Below the pieces are notes generated by a model. The model was given only the letters and a program-made list of their open reading frames with translations. It was not told the origin of the DNA and searched no databases. From Echinarachnius parma (taxonomy: Eukaryota > Echinodermata > Echinoidea > Clypeasteroida > Echinarachniidae), in assembly GCA_037951105.1 (NCBI GenBank), contig JBAMJV010003077.1, positions 306,568 to 370,567 on the forward strand: DNA of 64,000 nucleotides. The letters are read 5' to 3'. Made by a program: the position numbers and the translations under genes. How positions within the stretch are numbered: position 1 is the first letter of the stretch; every line of letters starts with the position of its first letter. Positions 1 to 11,289 of this stretch are shown one piece after another.

Positions 1-290
1 CCCACTCCGTTTGCCCTTCAGCAAGGCATTTAATCCACATTGCTGCTCTCTATCCAGGAGTATAAATGGGTACTTGGTCTGGTGTTAGTTAGCCTGGGAC
101 CTATCATATGGCTGCCATTGGCTAGTATGCTCCCCGGGGAGTTGAGATGGTGCGCAAGATAATTGTGCGGGTTTTACCTGTACCTGATGACCAATGGTAA
201 TAATAAGCGCATAGAGACATGCAATTGTGCTTATGTGTTATGCGCTATATATAAGTGTTTCATTATTATTATCAATGCTGTATTGCCAAA
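1..290 (+). repeat. tRNA-derived SINE, 5' head cut by window edge
   Basis: The stretch matches, over its body, the reverse complement of 26930-27130: the shared landmarks are 'cttcagcaag', 'attgctgctctct', 'aaatgggta' and 'tatgctcccc'. The second copy has a tRNA-like head (A-box and B-box remnants), which this copy lacks because the window starts inside it. The 3' tail runs from about 195 to 285. It contains 'aagcgcata', then 'ttatgcgctatatataagtg' and an ATT-rich end, a tail also seen at 62996-63060. A full-length SINE of this kind would be about 330 bp. Confidence 0.75.
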
Positions 291-1610
291 CTAATGATTT
301 AGTAAACAATAAACATGAACAAATGATGTACGCTGAATTATATTATGTTTCAATCATGGCTGCGCCCGAGGGCGACAGCAAAGAACCCCTAAATATTCAT
401 TTAATGTGTTTTATTGTATTATTGGTAAGTGATACCTGGATTATTACAATGACAGCTAAGGGTTGTTTGCCTTTGCGCTTGGGATGCAGACGTCTTGGAA
501 ACATTGTATGTAGCTGCGTGTACGTAGGCGCTCAAAGTTCATGCGACTGGCAATAGCATCTCAGCTATTCGTTTACATGGGTATTGGTCCTTTAAATAAT
601 GTCAGGCAACAACAGTTGCCATGAAAGCAAGCGTCCGTTTCCCCGATAAGAAACAAATAATGTGATATTTCGGGCTATGTAATGTAAGCGAAGCCATAAC
701 ACGACTCTTCCTATTTGATTATTTACTTTGCTCATATAGCGCATACTTTCCAACAAATTAACTTATTGGACAATTGTTCGTTATTTTGATAAAGCTTTAG
801 TAAAATTTCCGGCTGTATAACATTATTTTCCAATCAAACTGCTAAAATTATCGCGCACGTCTGACGTTTGATAAGGTGAATATCTTGTTTTGTTTATATT
901 TTCCCTGTAATTTACAAAGTATTTGCATGTTCTGCCGTGGAGGGGACCACAAGACTGAACGAACTCGATTAGTACAATATTTGTGTGACTTTTCAAAAAT
1001 GAATAATAATTCCTAATAAAACATGAATACTTACAACATGATAGAAAATCAAGTACAAACAAATAGTTCAACAATTATTAGAGAAAATTTAAGACATGTC
1101 AATTATTTTACAAAACATTACACAAATGCCTCAGTTTATATACTGGTTATTAAACATTTGTGATATGTATGATATTACTGTATAACTTTTTGCCATTGAA
1201 GTGTTCATGATAGCTACATTACATTAATTTTAAAATGGAAAATGTCACTCTGCGTCAGGTTTACAAGCTACAAATTTAAGAAATTGCATATAAACATTAT
1301 CATGAACTATATTGTGTTTGCTAACTCATATGAAGGTCACCTCTTCATTGACTGATGATTTTTCATTTGACGGGTGTCGTAATTATGTATTGTATAAACA
1401 AATTCGATTAGATGTTGATTTTAATATAACGTTAGTAATTCATGGTCGATCATATTTATTCTTTGTATTGAATGTGGAAGGAACAAAGGGTTCGATTTAT
1501 AATGATGAAAGTGAGCTAATCTATACAATTTATATAAGATGTTTTACGCCAAACTCATTCATATCTTGCTTATTTTCCTGGCTCATCTAAATTTGAAGAG
1601 ATTCAATATT
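291..1610. other. AT-rich non-coding stretch
   Basis: I see no coding exon, RNA gene or obvious terminal repeats here. Short open frames exist on both strands but carry no recognisable motif or splice context. It probably lies in or beyond the 3' part of the ACSBG-like gene, whose later exons would be at lower coordinates. Confidence 0.4.
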
Positions 1611-2193
1611 TGGGTCTGACTCTTTGCTTTTTTTTTCTTTTCATTTTGACAATTTCCAACCGGAGTTTACATATTCTTTGTATTAATAACAATATTAGTA
1701 CTATTTTTCAGGACCAATTATTTGTCAAGACCAATTATTAATTGCGTTAGTGATATCATCAAGTATTGTGTGAGACAATTGAATAATATTTTCATATTTT
1801 GTATAAATTAGTATATGGTTTTCAAGGGCTAGCGTGTACTTTAATTATTTGCACTTGCACCACTTCCTTCTCCTTACTTTCTTTTCTTTCTTTTTATCCC
1901 ATATGTCATAGGTTGTATACATAATTTAAGCTTACATTAATTTTTCTTTGGGGAGTCACGCTATCAAGCTTGCAGCTTATTGTGACTTCCCATGCAACTT
2001 TCCTACTATACTGTATACTATTATGTTGTATAGTTATTCTTTATTTACTTATTTTTTATACAATTGTTTAATGTACTTAAGCACAATTGTGATATTCATG
2101 ATTTGTATTATATGTTGTTAAATAATTGTTTTGTATTTATGTTATGTTTTGAAGTTGCAAAATAAATGAAATGAAATGAAAATGAAATAATCC
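1611..2193 (+). mobile_element. 3' UTR and tail of a 5'-truncated LINE
   Basis: The segment ends in 'aaataaatgaaatgaaatg', a short-unit (GAAAT)n tail typical of CR1/Jockey-group LINE 3' ends. About 200 bp before it a stem-loop is visible, 'ggggagtcac' (1951) pairing with 'gtgacttccc' (1981). No reverse transcriptase reading frame is left upstream, so this is a heavily 5'-truncated copy. The clade is inferred from tail type only. Confidence 0.5.
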
Positions 2194-3773
2194 TAGGTTA
2201 TTTACTAACAAGGGCGTATAATGCATACCTTTATAATGAATTAGAACATCTTTGACTGAAACGACATACAAGGGACACTTAACAAAGTTTAGGTGATGTT
2301 GTAAGCACTAGAAGGGGTTATTTTAGCACCTTTTCAGTGCCCTCATAGGAACTGCACAAGCTGTGCTGGTTCAACACTAATACAATGCTAGTTTCACACA
2401 ATGTAAAAGCTCTTGAGGTGTTTGCACGTTGGGTGCTAAAAAATCCGCATGGTGTAAGATGAATGACCCACACAGTGTACTATATAAAACTTCTAATGCT
2501 AAAACTAATCCCTAACAAATTATATTTATTTTTACATTAATTTTCTTTCCTAGTGTTATCGTTAATCCTATCCTACAAATAATGCACGAAGGAAGGCACG
2601 TTTAACACCCAATAAGAGTTAGTGTTATGTATTGAGTGATCTATGGAAGGTGATGGGGTCCAGGAGGAAATATTCCGGATACGCTTTAGTAAGACAAATA
2701 CCCCCATGACAATTACTCCCAAGACAACTACCCCTGAACAACTCTCTACTGGTAGCCGTCTGTCTGGGGAATAATTGTCCTTGGGAACAATTGTCCAGGG
2801 GTAATGGTCCGCGGGGGGGGGGGGGGGGGGGGGGGGGGTGGTGGTAATCGTCCGGGGGTATTGGCCAGGGGGTAGAGTCATATAACCAAATTAAAGGGCA
2901 GCATTAAACAGTCACTATTGTAGCCACATCACTTGCAGAACATACCAAATTTACCAAATCCTAGCCAAAGTGTAAGCATTGTTTAGTCCAGGTCTCGTCG
3001 AGTGATATGCAATATTGGTGTATTATGTATATTGCGCTGTAGCAAAGATGCGTATGTCTACATGCAGTATATGATTACAGATATTGCAATGTGATCAAAA
3101 TAAAGTCTCTATAGAAATTGTTTTTAGTACAACTCTCTTATACAATAATTAACATAATCATTGAACTATTTAAAAGTATCTAAGACATTGTTATACGGAG
3201 TGTTAGTGGTGAAGTTGCATTCAATCTTCACCATAAAAGCCTATTGCTCATACATAAATGTGTGGGGCACTCAATATGTGTATATAGTACGGCACAAGGC
3301 AAGCCTCATGTCATGTCCAAGTAACCTAATAACGTAATTATTGGTGTGAGAGATTTAGTTCTAAAACGTTAATAGGTTATTACTGTCCTTAGATCAATTA
3401 ATTAGACCATTTTTATTGTAGAATACGCCACAAATAGCACTTTCTATATTGCTCATGTACATGTAAATAAATGTTTTCTTATTAGGGTCGTTTTATATCC
3501 AATCAACTTCATAATTGTAGTTCAGGCAACTGCTTTCGGTGTAATGTTATTCTATAATGTGCGTTTCTTTATGATGATCCAATGAAACATGTCATAGTAT
3601 TTGTATTTATTTTTTAAAGCATGATTCCTGGCCTGATTATAAGTCATTTTTTAAGATTATTCCTCTTGTATTTGCACTCAAAGAAGAAACCATGAATGAA
3701 CAAATAATTAAGCATTATACCGATGTATACACATTCGGGAGAACACGTCACCTTGGCTATAATTATATCTTAC
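2194..3773. other. Non-coding stretch with a 26-bp poly-G tract
   Basis: This is AT-rich sequence, probably intron of the ACSBG-like gene. The region from about 2690 to 2880 is low complexity, with degenerate repeats of 'aactacccc/caattgtcc' type around an uninterrupted run of 26 G at 2813-2838. No exon with both splice signals and conserved sequence was found. Confidence 0.5.
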
Positions 3774-3973
3774 CCCTCCGATTGATTCAAGTAGCCTTTC
3801 ATTCCAAGTTGCTTTGACCAATTTACTATGATCTGTCGCACCTTCGAAAGACGCCTCTCCTCTTTCATGAGCCTGTCTTTAATCCGGTTTGCGAGAAAAG
3901 GGATCAAGAGTAACGTTGTTGGTCTGACGAGTTTGATGAATTCTAAGATACTATCCACTGAGTCTGGAGAAAT
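3774..3973 (-). CDS. ACSBG-like acyl-CoA synthetase, exon 6 (last in window)
   Basis: This minus-strand exon has a good acceptor (pyrimidine tract then CAG at 3974) and donor (GTAAGA just below 3774). It starts in phase 0, as the preceding exon at 26560-26724 requires, and ends in phase 2. The peptide reads ISPDSVDSILEFIKLVRPTT..., then IPFLANRIKDRL and IIVNWSKQLGMKG. This matches the bubblegum-family stretch just after the 'DALKG' region, where functional enzymes have 'L.EV.PT.F.GVPR.WEK', a helix, then 'WA...G'. The family's conserved VPR-WEK is replaced by IPFLANR. Later exons (the adenylation 'YGMSE' and 'GW.HTGD' motifs) should lie outside the window. The intron upstream of it is about 22.6 kb. 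Confidence 0.7.
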
Positions 3974-4220
3974 CTGAAAAACACATACACACATGGAAAC
4001 AAATACATAAAAATAACGTGGTATGTTTACTGCTCCCCTTTTAACTTGCCTTGAAATAAACATACATCTACACGGATGAATCGGGAAATGCTCCCACCCC
4101 CCCCCCCCCCCCCCCCTCCTCCCCCGCAAATAATGTTACAAACAATACGAACATCAGGTTTATAGTACAATATACACTATTTTGTATGAATACATAAACA
4201 CTACCCGTTTTTTTTTTTAT

Positions 4221-4978
4221 TTAAAGGCAATGGTGAGTGTTGGTCAAACTTAACTTTAGTAACCAAAACCTGCACGATTACGGTACAAAATAATAGTTAT
4301 AACTTCACCATGCTCGAAAAGTATACACAATTACAAACGACAAAGTAAAACCCCTGTTATCATTCAAAAAGAGCCGTTACAACTCGAAGTGTCAAATTAA
4401 CTCTAAAGTTAGCCAGCGCGAAGCACGAGCGTTCTAGGTCCTATATAATACGGGACTGTAGTGCAGTGCGCGGTATAGTACGTGTAGCATGTATCACAAC
4501 TCGCAAGCCCCATTTGTTCGCCTTTCGTTCAGAGTCGCGCTAACACACGGAGAGAAGTCCATGAGGCGCATATATCACTGATTGTGTGCAGAATGGAGGG
4601 AAAATCAGAATCTTAATCCACCCGATAGTTGGATCACATATCAGAGAGTGAATTGCTGGTAAGTAGCGTATCATATGTATAGTTTTAAGCACAATTAGCG
4701 TGCACACAAATATTTGGTTTCAGTTCTTTATTATGAAGACCTAGAACGCTAGTGCCTCGCACTAGCGTTCTCTAAAAAGTGATACCCGGGCGTCAACCAC
4801 TTTTATATGATATTTTGAAAGCCAATTCCACAACAATTAGAGCATTTGAATGGGAATTATTATTATTTCCCATGTTTTTTTCGATGATCTTTCATATGGA
4901 ATTGCAATCAGCCAAATCCGTTACAATTTATGTTGGGGGGGCACTTTGGAAATTACCAACACTCACCATTGCCTTTAA
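4221..4978. mobile_element. TTAA-flanked non-autonomous element, copy 1
   Basis: Both ends carry TTAA followed by matching inverted repeats, 'aaaggcaatggtgagtg' on the left and its complement on the right. The interior from about 4300 to 4390 ('cattcaaaaagag' and neighbours) is shared with the copies at 12094-12657 and 48878-50253, so these belong to one family. It has no coding capacity. The TTAA target suggests cross-mobilisation by a piggyBac-type transposase, which is inference. A second inverted-repeat element is nested inside it at 4412-4775. Confidence 0.75.
4412..4775. mobile_element. Small inverted-repeat element nested in a TTAA element
   Basis: The ends are imperfect inverted repeats: 'gcgaagcacgagcgttctagg' near 4421 pairs with 'cctagaacgctagtgcctcgc' near 4741. 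The surrounding TTAA element is interrupted exactly here compared with its relatives. No open reading frame of note is present and I could not identify the family. A clear target duplication was not found. Confidence 0.5.
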
Positions 4979-5279
4979 CTGTAAAGGCCCGAATTATTAT
5001 CAGTGGCACAACTTTAGACGGTTTTGCACATGTGGACACATTGATGTGCAACTAATGAGAAGTCGGGCCTAAGTATGTTAAACCAATTTAATCAATTCAA
5101 TTAAATTAACATTTATTCGGCATCATAAAATATAATACATATACAGTAATGGTGAGTCATAAAAATATACATGTACATATACATATGCCGGGGTAGCTAT
5201 AAAGTAGAAACTTGTATATCAGCAGCCCCTAAAACTAAAAACTAAAACAATACATCAGATAGCTTACAGTCTAACTTGT

Positions 5280-6223
5280 CAGGTTCGAAATTAGCATAGG
5301 TCCGATGGCCCGGGGCCACCAAAAATTGCTGTCGGGCCAGTTTTTTGTTTTAATACCCTGTAGTCATGTTTAGTCCTGTTAAGGGCATGGCAAGAACTTG
5401 CTTTTAAACGTAGCATTCAGCAACTTATACCCTTTTCTCACATACACAGTATTGGTTAATTAAAAAGTTGCAAGTTAATTGAGCAAGTAACACTGCTACT
5501 AATGAATATTCATACATTCTTGAGCAACAGTACTTATTTTCTAACCAGTTATAACAAAAAAAATCATATTAAAAATCGTTGTTAGTTAGTTTGCGTACTT
5601 TGCATATCTAATGAGCATCATGAATATTCATATATGCTGCTCATGAATATTCATATATTACTACTCTGTTACTACCATAGAGTTATATACTTTATATTCT
5701 TTTAATATATAACTAAATGGTTACTACCCAATAAATGTGCAATTTATGTACTAACCACTTTTTTTTACGTGAGAAAATATATATGTAGACCAGTGGTATA
5801 AGTATTCCATTTTTTTATTTTTTTTTTTATTTGTTATGAATCCCGTAAATTCAACATCATGTTTGAAGTTTGAACAGTGTGTTGTGAGTTGTCTCACTTG
5901 TCTGCAATATTGTTTACGAAGAATACAATGTTTGTTTGATCAATAAAACACCACATCACAACAAAAGACATGACACACACACATTCATCCTAATTCATGT
6001 TTATTTAATTCCTCTTACAATGAAACAAAGGGGAATGAAAAATAAAAAGTATTGCCTAGTACCCTGAAACTATGAATATGGTTATTGTATACATTTTACT
6101 TTTGTTTTTCCTTATTTTTTCGGGCCAGTAGATTTTGGTTTCGGGCCACGAAATTTGGAAAAATACTAATTTTACTGGCCCGACCGGGCCGGGCCACCAG
6201 CAAAAAAAGTTAATTTCGAGCAT
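5280..6223. mobile_element. hAT-like non-autonomous element (tentative)
   Basis: The left end reads 'caggttcgaaatta' and the right end is the complement of 'catgctcgaaatta'. Each is followed inward by a GC-rich 'gggcc' block ('gatggcccggggccacc' on the left, 'gggccgggccacc' on the right), in contrast to an AT-rich interior. CA-starting ends are usual for hAT elements. The flanking 8 bp ('taacttgt' and 'cctaaact') do not form a clean duplication, so the class is uncertain. Confidence 0.45.
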
Positions 6224-6375
6224 GCCTAAACTATCACTAAAAGAACACTAAAGAACATCATTTGAATATATAATTATTATTTTAACAATGCTCATTTCGT
6301 GGATTCAGTAGGTTTCGAGTATCGCTTGTTTATGTCTATTTTTAAAAAGGCTGTAGCTCTTTTTACCCTTTTTAT

Positions 6376-8466
6376 TCATATTTTATTCAGTTCCAAATTA
6401 CAGGTCCCTGTAATATGTTGCATAAAAGACAAACGGAATATTGGTAAGAAGAAGTTATCTCTATTCCGGGTATTTAATAAATGTACATCATACTTTAAAC
6501 AGAAGTGATCATTAAAGATGGGCGGTAACATAGCATGCTTATACTTATACATGAATAAGGTATTGTGGGAAATAACATCTGGCAGTTTGAGCGATTTTAG
6601 AGATTGAAACATATGAGAGGTATTGTGCGTTACAGCATAACCGTATGACACGTTTCTGAAGTATAAAAAGTGGCTTCAAAAATGTGTCAATTTTTCTTCC
6701 CCACACTAAGTTACAATAATAGATATGGATATATAATTGCGCTATACAAAGGAACCAATGACTTCTGCGGTAGGACACTTCGTAACTTACGCATAACACC
6801 AATATTAGAACTGACCCTTTTAAAAATTGACTCAATATGTTTTCCACATGTTAATTTATTATCAATAGTGACTCCAAGAAATGTCGCATATTAAAATTGT
6901 TCGACATCAATTTCATCTAGTTTCAAATTAACATCATAAAGTATATTTTTACATCTGTCCTTTATATTAAAAATCACTAATTTTGTTTTGGATTGATTGA
7001 CTCTCATCTTATTCGCATAGAACCATTTAAAAACTGTATCCAATTCGTGATTTACTTGATACATCAATTCGCCAATAGCAGTATGTGAAATAAATACATT
7101 GGTGTCATCGGCGTATAAAATAAAATGTAACATTTTAGAAGACTAAACAATATCGTTTATGAATAATAAGAACAGTAATGGACCCAGAAACTGTGGAACC
7201 CCTTGCCCTAAATGCATTTTATCAGAATGTACCCCATTATACTCAACGAACTGCCTTCTATTTGATAAATCAATTTTAAACCAGTTTAGCGGGGTACCCC
7301 TTATTCCATAAAAAAATCAATATGCGTAATAGAATCTTGTAGTCTAAACAATCAAAAGCTTTACTACGATCAATGTAAACACCAATGGCAATTTCTTTAC
7401 ATTCAGAACATTTATAAAGCAATTCAGATGTATAGAGTAAGGCTGATTCGATTGAATAATTTGGTCTAAATCCAAACTGTTCAGGTATTAAAAATGAATA
7501 TTTCTGCAAAAATATATATAACCGATTGTACATAAGTCGCTCCAAGATCTTAGAAAACGAGGATAATAACGAGATGGGCCGATAATTAGAAACAACATGC
7601 ATATCACCTTTTTTGTGTACAGGGACAACCTTCGAAACTTTCAAGTCATCGGGAAATACACAAAGTAATGTATGACAAATTAAAAATATGATTCAAGGGT
7701 TCAATAATACAATGAATAACCTTCTTTACCAAATAAAATGGAGAGATCCCATCGACTCCACACGAATGTTTACTTTTCAATTGCTTAACAACTTTCAACA
7801 TTTCATATCCATCAGTTGGTAGAAGGAAAAATGAGCGAATAATACCTGAAGTTAAATAGTCAAAGAAAGATCCAAGTGATCGGGAATAACTAAAACATCC
7901 AGAATAAAAAAAATAAAAATTAAACACATTGGCTATAGTTTTGGACTCTACAACCTTCGAATTATCCATTTTTTGTTTATAAAAGCGGGTAATTTAGACC
8001 GACATTTTCCAAGCAGGTCATTCAAGATCTTCTATGTACATTTTAGATTTTTAAATTTCATCTCAAGTTTGTGTACAAAATGAGCCTTTCGAGATTCACG
8101 TATAATGGAATTAAGTTTATTTCTAAAAGTAGTATACTTCTTTTTTGGGGATGGACTTTTCGACTTTTAAAAAGTCCTATATAGGCGTTGCTTTTTATTT
8201 ATAGACTTAAGTATAGCCTTTGTAATCCAGTGCTTTTTTGATGTTCTACTTTTGTTTTTTTTAATGGGGCAAAGTTCTGGAGGGCTTATCACGGTTGATA
8301 GTAAGAATTTTGCAGCTAATTCCTCTATTAAAGCATTAAAGTCAACTTGCAATTGTGAATGACTTTCACTATACAAATAGGCGTGGTACTTTGGAGGCAT
8401 AGAATTTGTTATGCTGCAGTCACCCATAAGCCACGCTCTCTCTGCGTTCAGGGGAGGCGCCGACAA
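6376..8466 (-). pseudogene. LINE-1 ORF2: reverse transcriptase and C-terminal part (broken)
   Basis: Reading the minus strand downwards, the linker before RT (8466-8167) is followed by RT blocks in shifting frames. VSNYRPISLLSSFSKILE and FGFRPNYSIESALL lie at 7644-7276, DRSKAFDCLDYKILL is the palm aspartate motif, a VPQ(F)LGPLLFLLFINDI block sits near 7240-7150, and YADDTNVF is the catalytic YADD box near 7110. The C-terminus contains the family's LLNTRNRDNFF block near 6460. Frame changes occur at about 7645, 7270, 6890 and 6650. A working RT of this type would need one continuous frame of roughly 900 residues with the endonuclease. Confidence 0.8.
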
Positions 8467-8806
8467 ATCGAGCGATTAATGACACAATGGTAGCTCATTC
8501 ACGCTCTTGCCACGATCTTAACACGCTCTCCGTACGCTTTGGCCACGCTTTCCGAGCTATTCACTGTGCATGCTCCGTGTATCTTTAACAATAGCTCACA
8601 ACAATGAGACGAGACCATTTGCTCTACGCTCTCGACACGATCTCGACACGCTCTCTGCGATCCTATACCATGCACGCATGTAGTTGTACACACTCAGTGC
8701 GTTTCCTACTAGCACACTACGCATGCTCTTGGCGTAGATCTGTTTTGAAAACTGGGGTAGAGGGATGGGGAGGGTTATTATTGTTCACTATCATTGTTAT
8801 TATTAT

Positions 8807-8871
<65 letters not shown>

Positions 8872-9643
8872 TCATAATGATTGTTAGTATGCAATTCAGG
8901 GTGTCTGTACCATCGATATCAAAATTGGGGAAATCTGTGTTCATAATGCATACATAGGGTGTGCGTATGTCCCCATTCATTGGAGCCTCATCTAATTTGT
9001 ATGCCGCCATACCACGTTTTAGCCAGAAATTGAGTTTCCCCCAAATGTACATTATTTTTGCCCGGACATGCCATTTTAAATTGTGACATCATTTTACCTA
9101 TAGTTGAAACGTGTCAAACTTCGCAATCTATAGCCTAGGCTATAGCGTCCACTAGCAGAAGTGCTGGAATAGATCTGCAAGAATGTCTTTTGTTCAACTT
9201 GGGAATGAATGAGAAGATTATGTCACTTTTGTGAAACGATATACGCCCATGCATGGACATACAATAGCCCCTAAACAAAAGAGTAGATCGCCAAAGACCA
9301 AAGTTCGTTTTCAACATGTCCAAAGCGAACGGCGAGCTCCTACGTCCTGCTCCTTTGTTCATCGAGTTATTGACTGCATTCATGGAAGGATATCTATTGA
9401 CGCATGTGAGATAATCTTCCCATTCATTGCCCACTGCGTTGCCAATTTGCTAATTTAACTTGGACGCAGCGCGAGAGCCGCGAGAGCGGCCAAGAAAAGT
9501 GTACGATCTAAACAATAGCGAACAATGAACGCCGCTCTCCCCACGACCTCCACACGCTCTCCCCACGTCCTCCACACGCTTCCAATTGTATGAATGGGGA
9601 TTAGTAGCGGCGCGATATCGGCGCGAGAGCGTAGCTATGTGTG
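8417..9643. mobile_element. Inverted-repeat element inside LINE-1, rich in CACGCTCT motifs
   Basis: The LINE-1 frame stops at both edges. The ends are imperfect inverted repeats: 'gtcacccataagccacgctctc' on the left, and on the right the complement of 'gtcacacatagctacgctctc'. Copies of 'cacgctct/cacgatct/acacgctct' recur at both flanks (8425-8650 and 9535-9600), like sub-terminal transposase-binding repeats. The interior holds an AGT microsatellite and no convincing protein. I found no perfect target duplication, so the class is unknown. Confidence 0.55.
8808..8870 (+). repeat. (AGT)21 microsatellite
   Basis: The run consists of 21 uninterrupted AGT units directly after ATT repeats. It generates long poly-Ser and poly-Leu open frames on the two strands, which are artefacts of the repeat. 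Confidence 0.95.
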
Positions 9644-9644
9644 A

Positions 9645-11170
9645 CGGGGGTATTATCTGGAATACAGGGAAGTGGTCTGAAAGATCAGAATAAAGAATAC
9701 CTGGCAAAATCGGTTTATCTAGGACATTTGTAAAGATATTATCAATGCATGTGGATGATCTAGTTGTTACACGGGTTGGTTTTGTGATAAGGGGGAAGAA
9801 TGAGAACGAGTACATAGTAATAATGAATTCAATGGTATCAGAATGCAAAGAGTGATTAATCAAATCAAAGTTAAAGGGGTAGTTTAGTTTTGGTAGAGAG
9901 GGCGCTGCACATCACAATTTGTTTGTGACGTAATGAAAAACTTAGTGTTGAATTTGAGAGAACGTTCAATTTTAATGGAAGAATAAACTTTATTTGGTTA
10001 AAATCGACCCAGAAACGACTGAAATATCAAAATATATCTGACCTTATAATTATTTGGGGCCCAAATAATTAGATAATTGGATTAAAAAAAAAAAATAAAA
10101 AAAATGCTTGCACTTTTTCAAAAATTTTCAAAAGCATTTTTGTAATAGTTGTTGATGATCTCTCTATTTAATCATTATTTCAAATAAACATCACATGCAT
10201 ACCTTTGCATGGAAAATGGTTGAAACCAATGCCTTTTTAGAAGGCGCCCTCTTGTGTTGTAATGGCTCTTTTTTAATGATAACGGGCTTTTTACTTAGTA
10301 ATTTTGTATACATTTCGAGCATGGTGGAGTTATAACTATTAGTTTATAAAGTTAGTTTCCAGGTTTGGTTACTAAAGTTCAGCCTTACCAAAACTGTACT
10401 ACCCCTTTAAAGTCTCCTGTTATATAACACTGCTTATTTTCTTTACCAATTTTACAGAGACATTGTTCAAGAAGTTCGTTAAACTCCTTTCCACAAGTAT
10501 CAGGGGATTTATATACAGTTCCAACAAATATATTCTTCTACAATTTCAATAAAAAGTGTATCAATCGTTAAGGAACAAAAGTCAAGATTCGGCATCGGCC
10601 TAAAAGAAAAAAACTGTTCGTGACATACCTACACACACCTCCACTAACTCGGTTTAATCGATGTTTTTGTACTAGTGTATAATTTGGAAGATTAAAGAAT
10701 GAATGAGGTTCTTCTCTAACCAGGTTTCTGTAAAAGCGTATAATGTAAACTCATGATCGAGTGTGTGTATATAGTCTTGAACTTTAACAAATATTGATCA
10801 CAGACTTCGTGCATTTAGATGAAACAAAGACACTTTTTTGTTTTGTCATTAAAATGCAGTTTTTCTTTTAACAGAATCACTAAAATAATATTTACATTCA
10901 GAGATATGGCTATCTAATAGGGGACATGATATTTCATTTAATGAGAATACATTTAAAATGCACATTTTCAAAGTTCAGGGCACTTGTACTTGACTTATCT
11001 ATATGAAAAAAAAGAACGAAGGGTTAAATTAAACTGAGTATCGTCAACAATACCATTAAACGGTAATCTACTACCTGAACATTTTTGGCATATCCAGGGT
11101 GTAGAGATTAAATTATCTTCAATACATATTGCATTACCATCCACATGATGGTATCCACATGAGCAAATAT
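9645..11170 (-). pseudogene. LINE-1 ORF2: N-terminal zinc region and endonuclease (broken)
   Basis: The minus strand from about 11170 encodes a cysteine-rich start (DDICSCGYHH ... WICQKCSGS, PHD/zinc-ribbon-like). Then comes the apurinic-type endonuclease: FHLNARSL near 10860, a degenerate TETWL block near 10740, and GDFNFDLI spanning the insertion point of the TTAA element. The RSSTCIDNIFTN and SDHFPVFQI blocks follow at 9760-9650. The endonuclease frame is continuous across the TTAA element only if it is removed leaving one TTAA. Several stops lie in the 10870-10420 part. Confidence 0.75.
9871..10410. mobile_element. TTAA-flanked non-autonomous element, copy 2 (in LINE-1 ORF2)
   Basis: TTAA at 9871-9874 and 10407-10410 flanks inverted repeats: 'aaaggggtagtttagttttg' on the left, and on the right the complement of 'aaaggggtagtacagttttg'. 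The next bases, 'gagagggcgct', are a family hallmark. Collapsing the element to one TTAA restores the conserved LINE endonuclease motif GDFN on the minus strand, which shows that TTAA was the duplicated target. It contains no coding sequence. Confidence 0.88.
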
Positions 11171-11289
11171 CATCTGTAAAATATTATCACATCATAAAAA
11201 GGTTCTACAATCAAGACAAAGCAACAATAAACATTCACGATTTCAATATACATTTTAATGAAAATCTTAGTGTTTTAAAAAAGTTCTTT

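Noticed and set aside
8717-9052. Long poly-Ser and poly-Leu open frames.
   Set aside because: They are the two translations of the (AGT)21 microsatellite.
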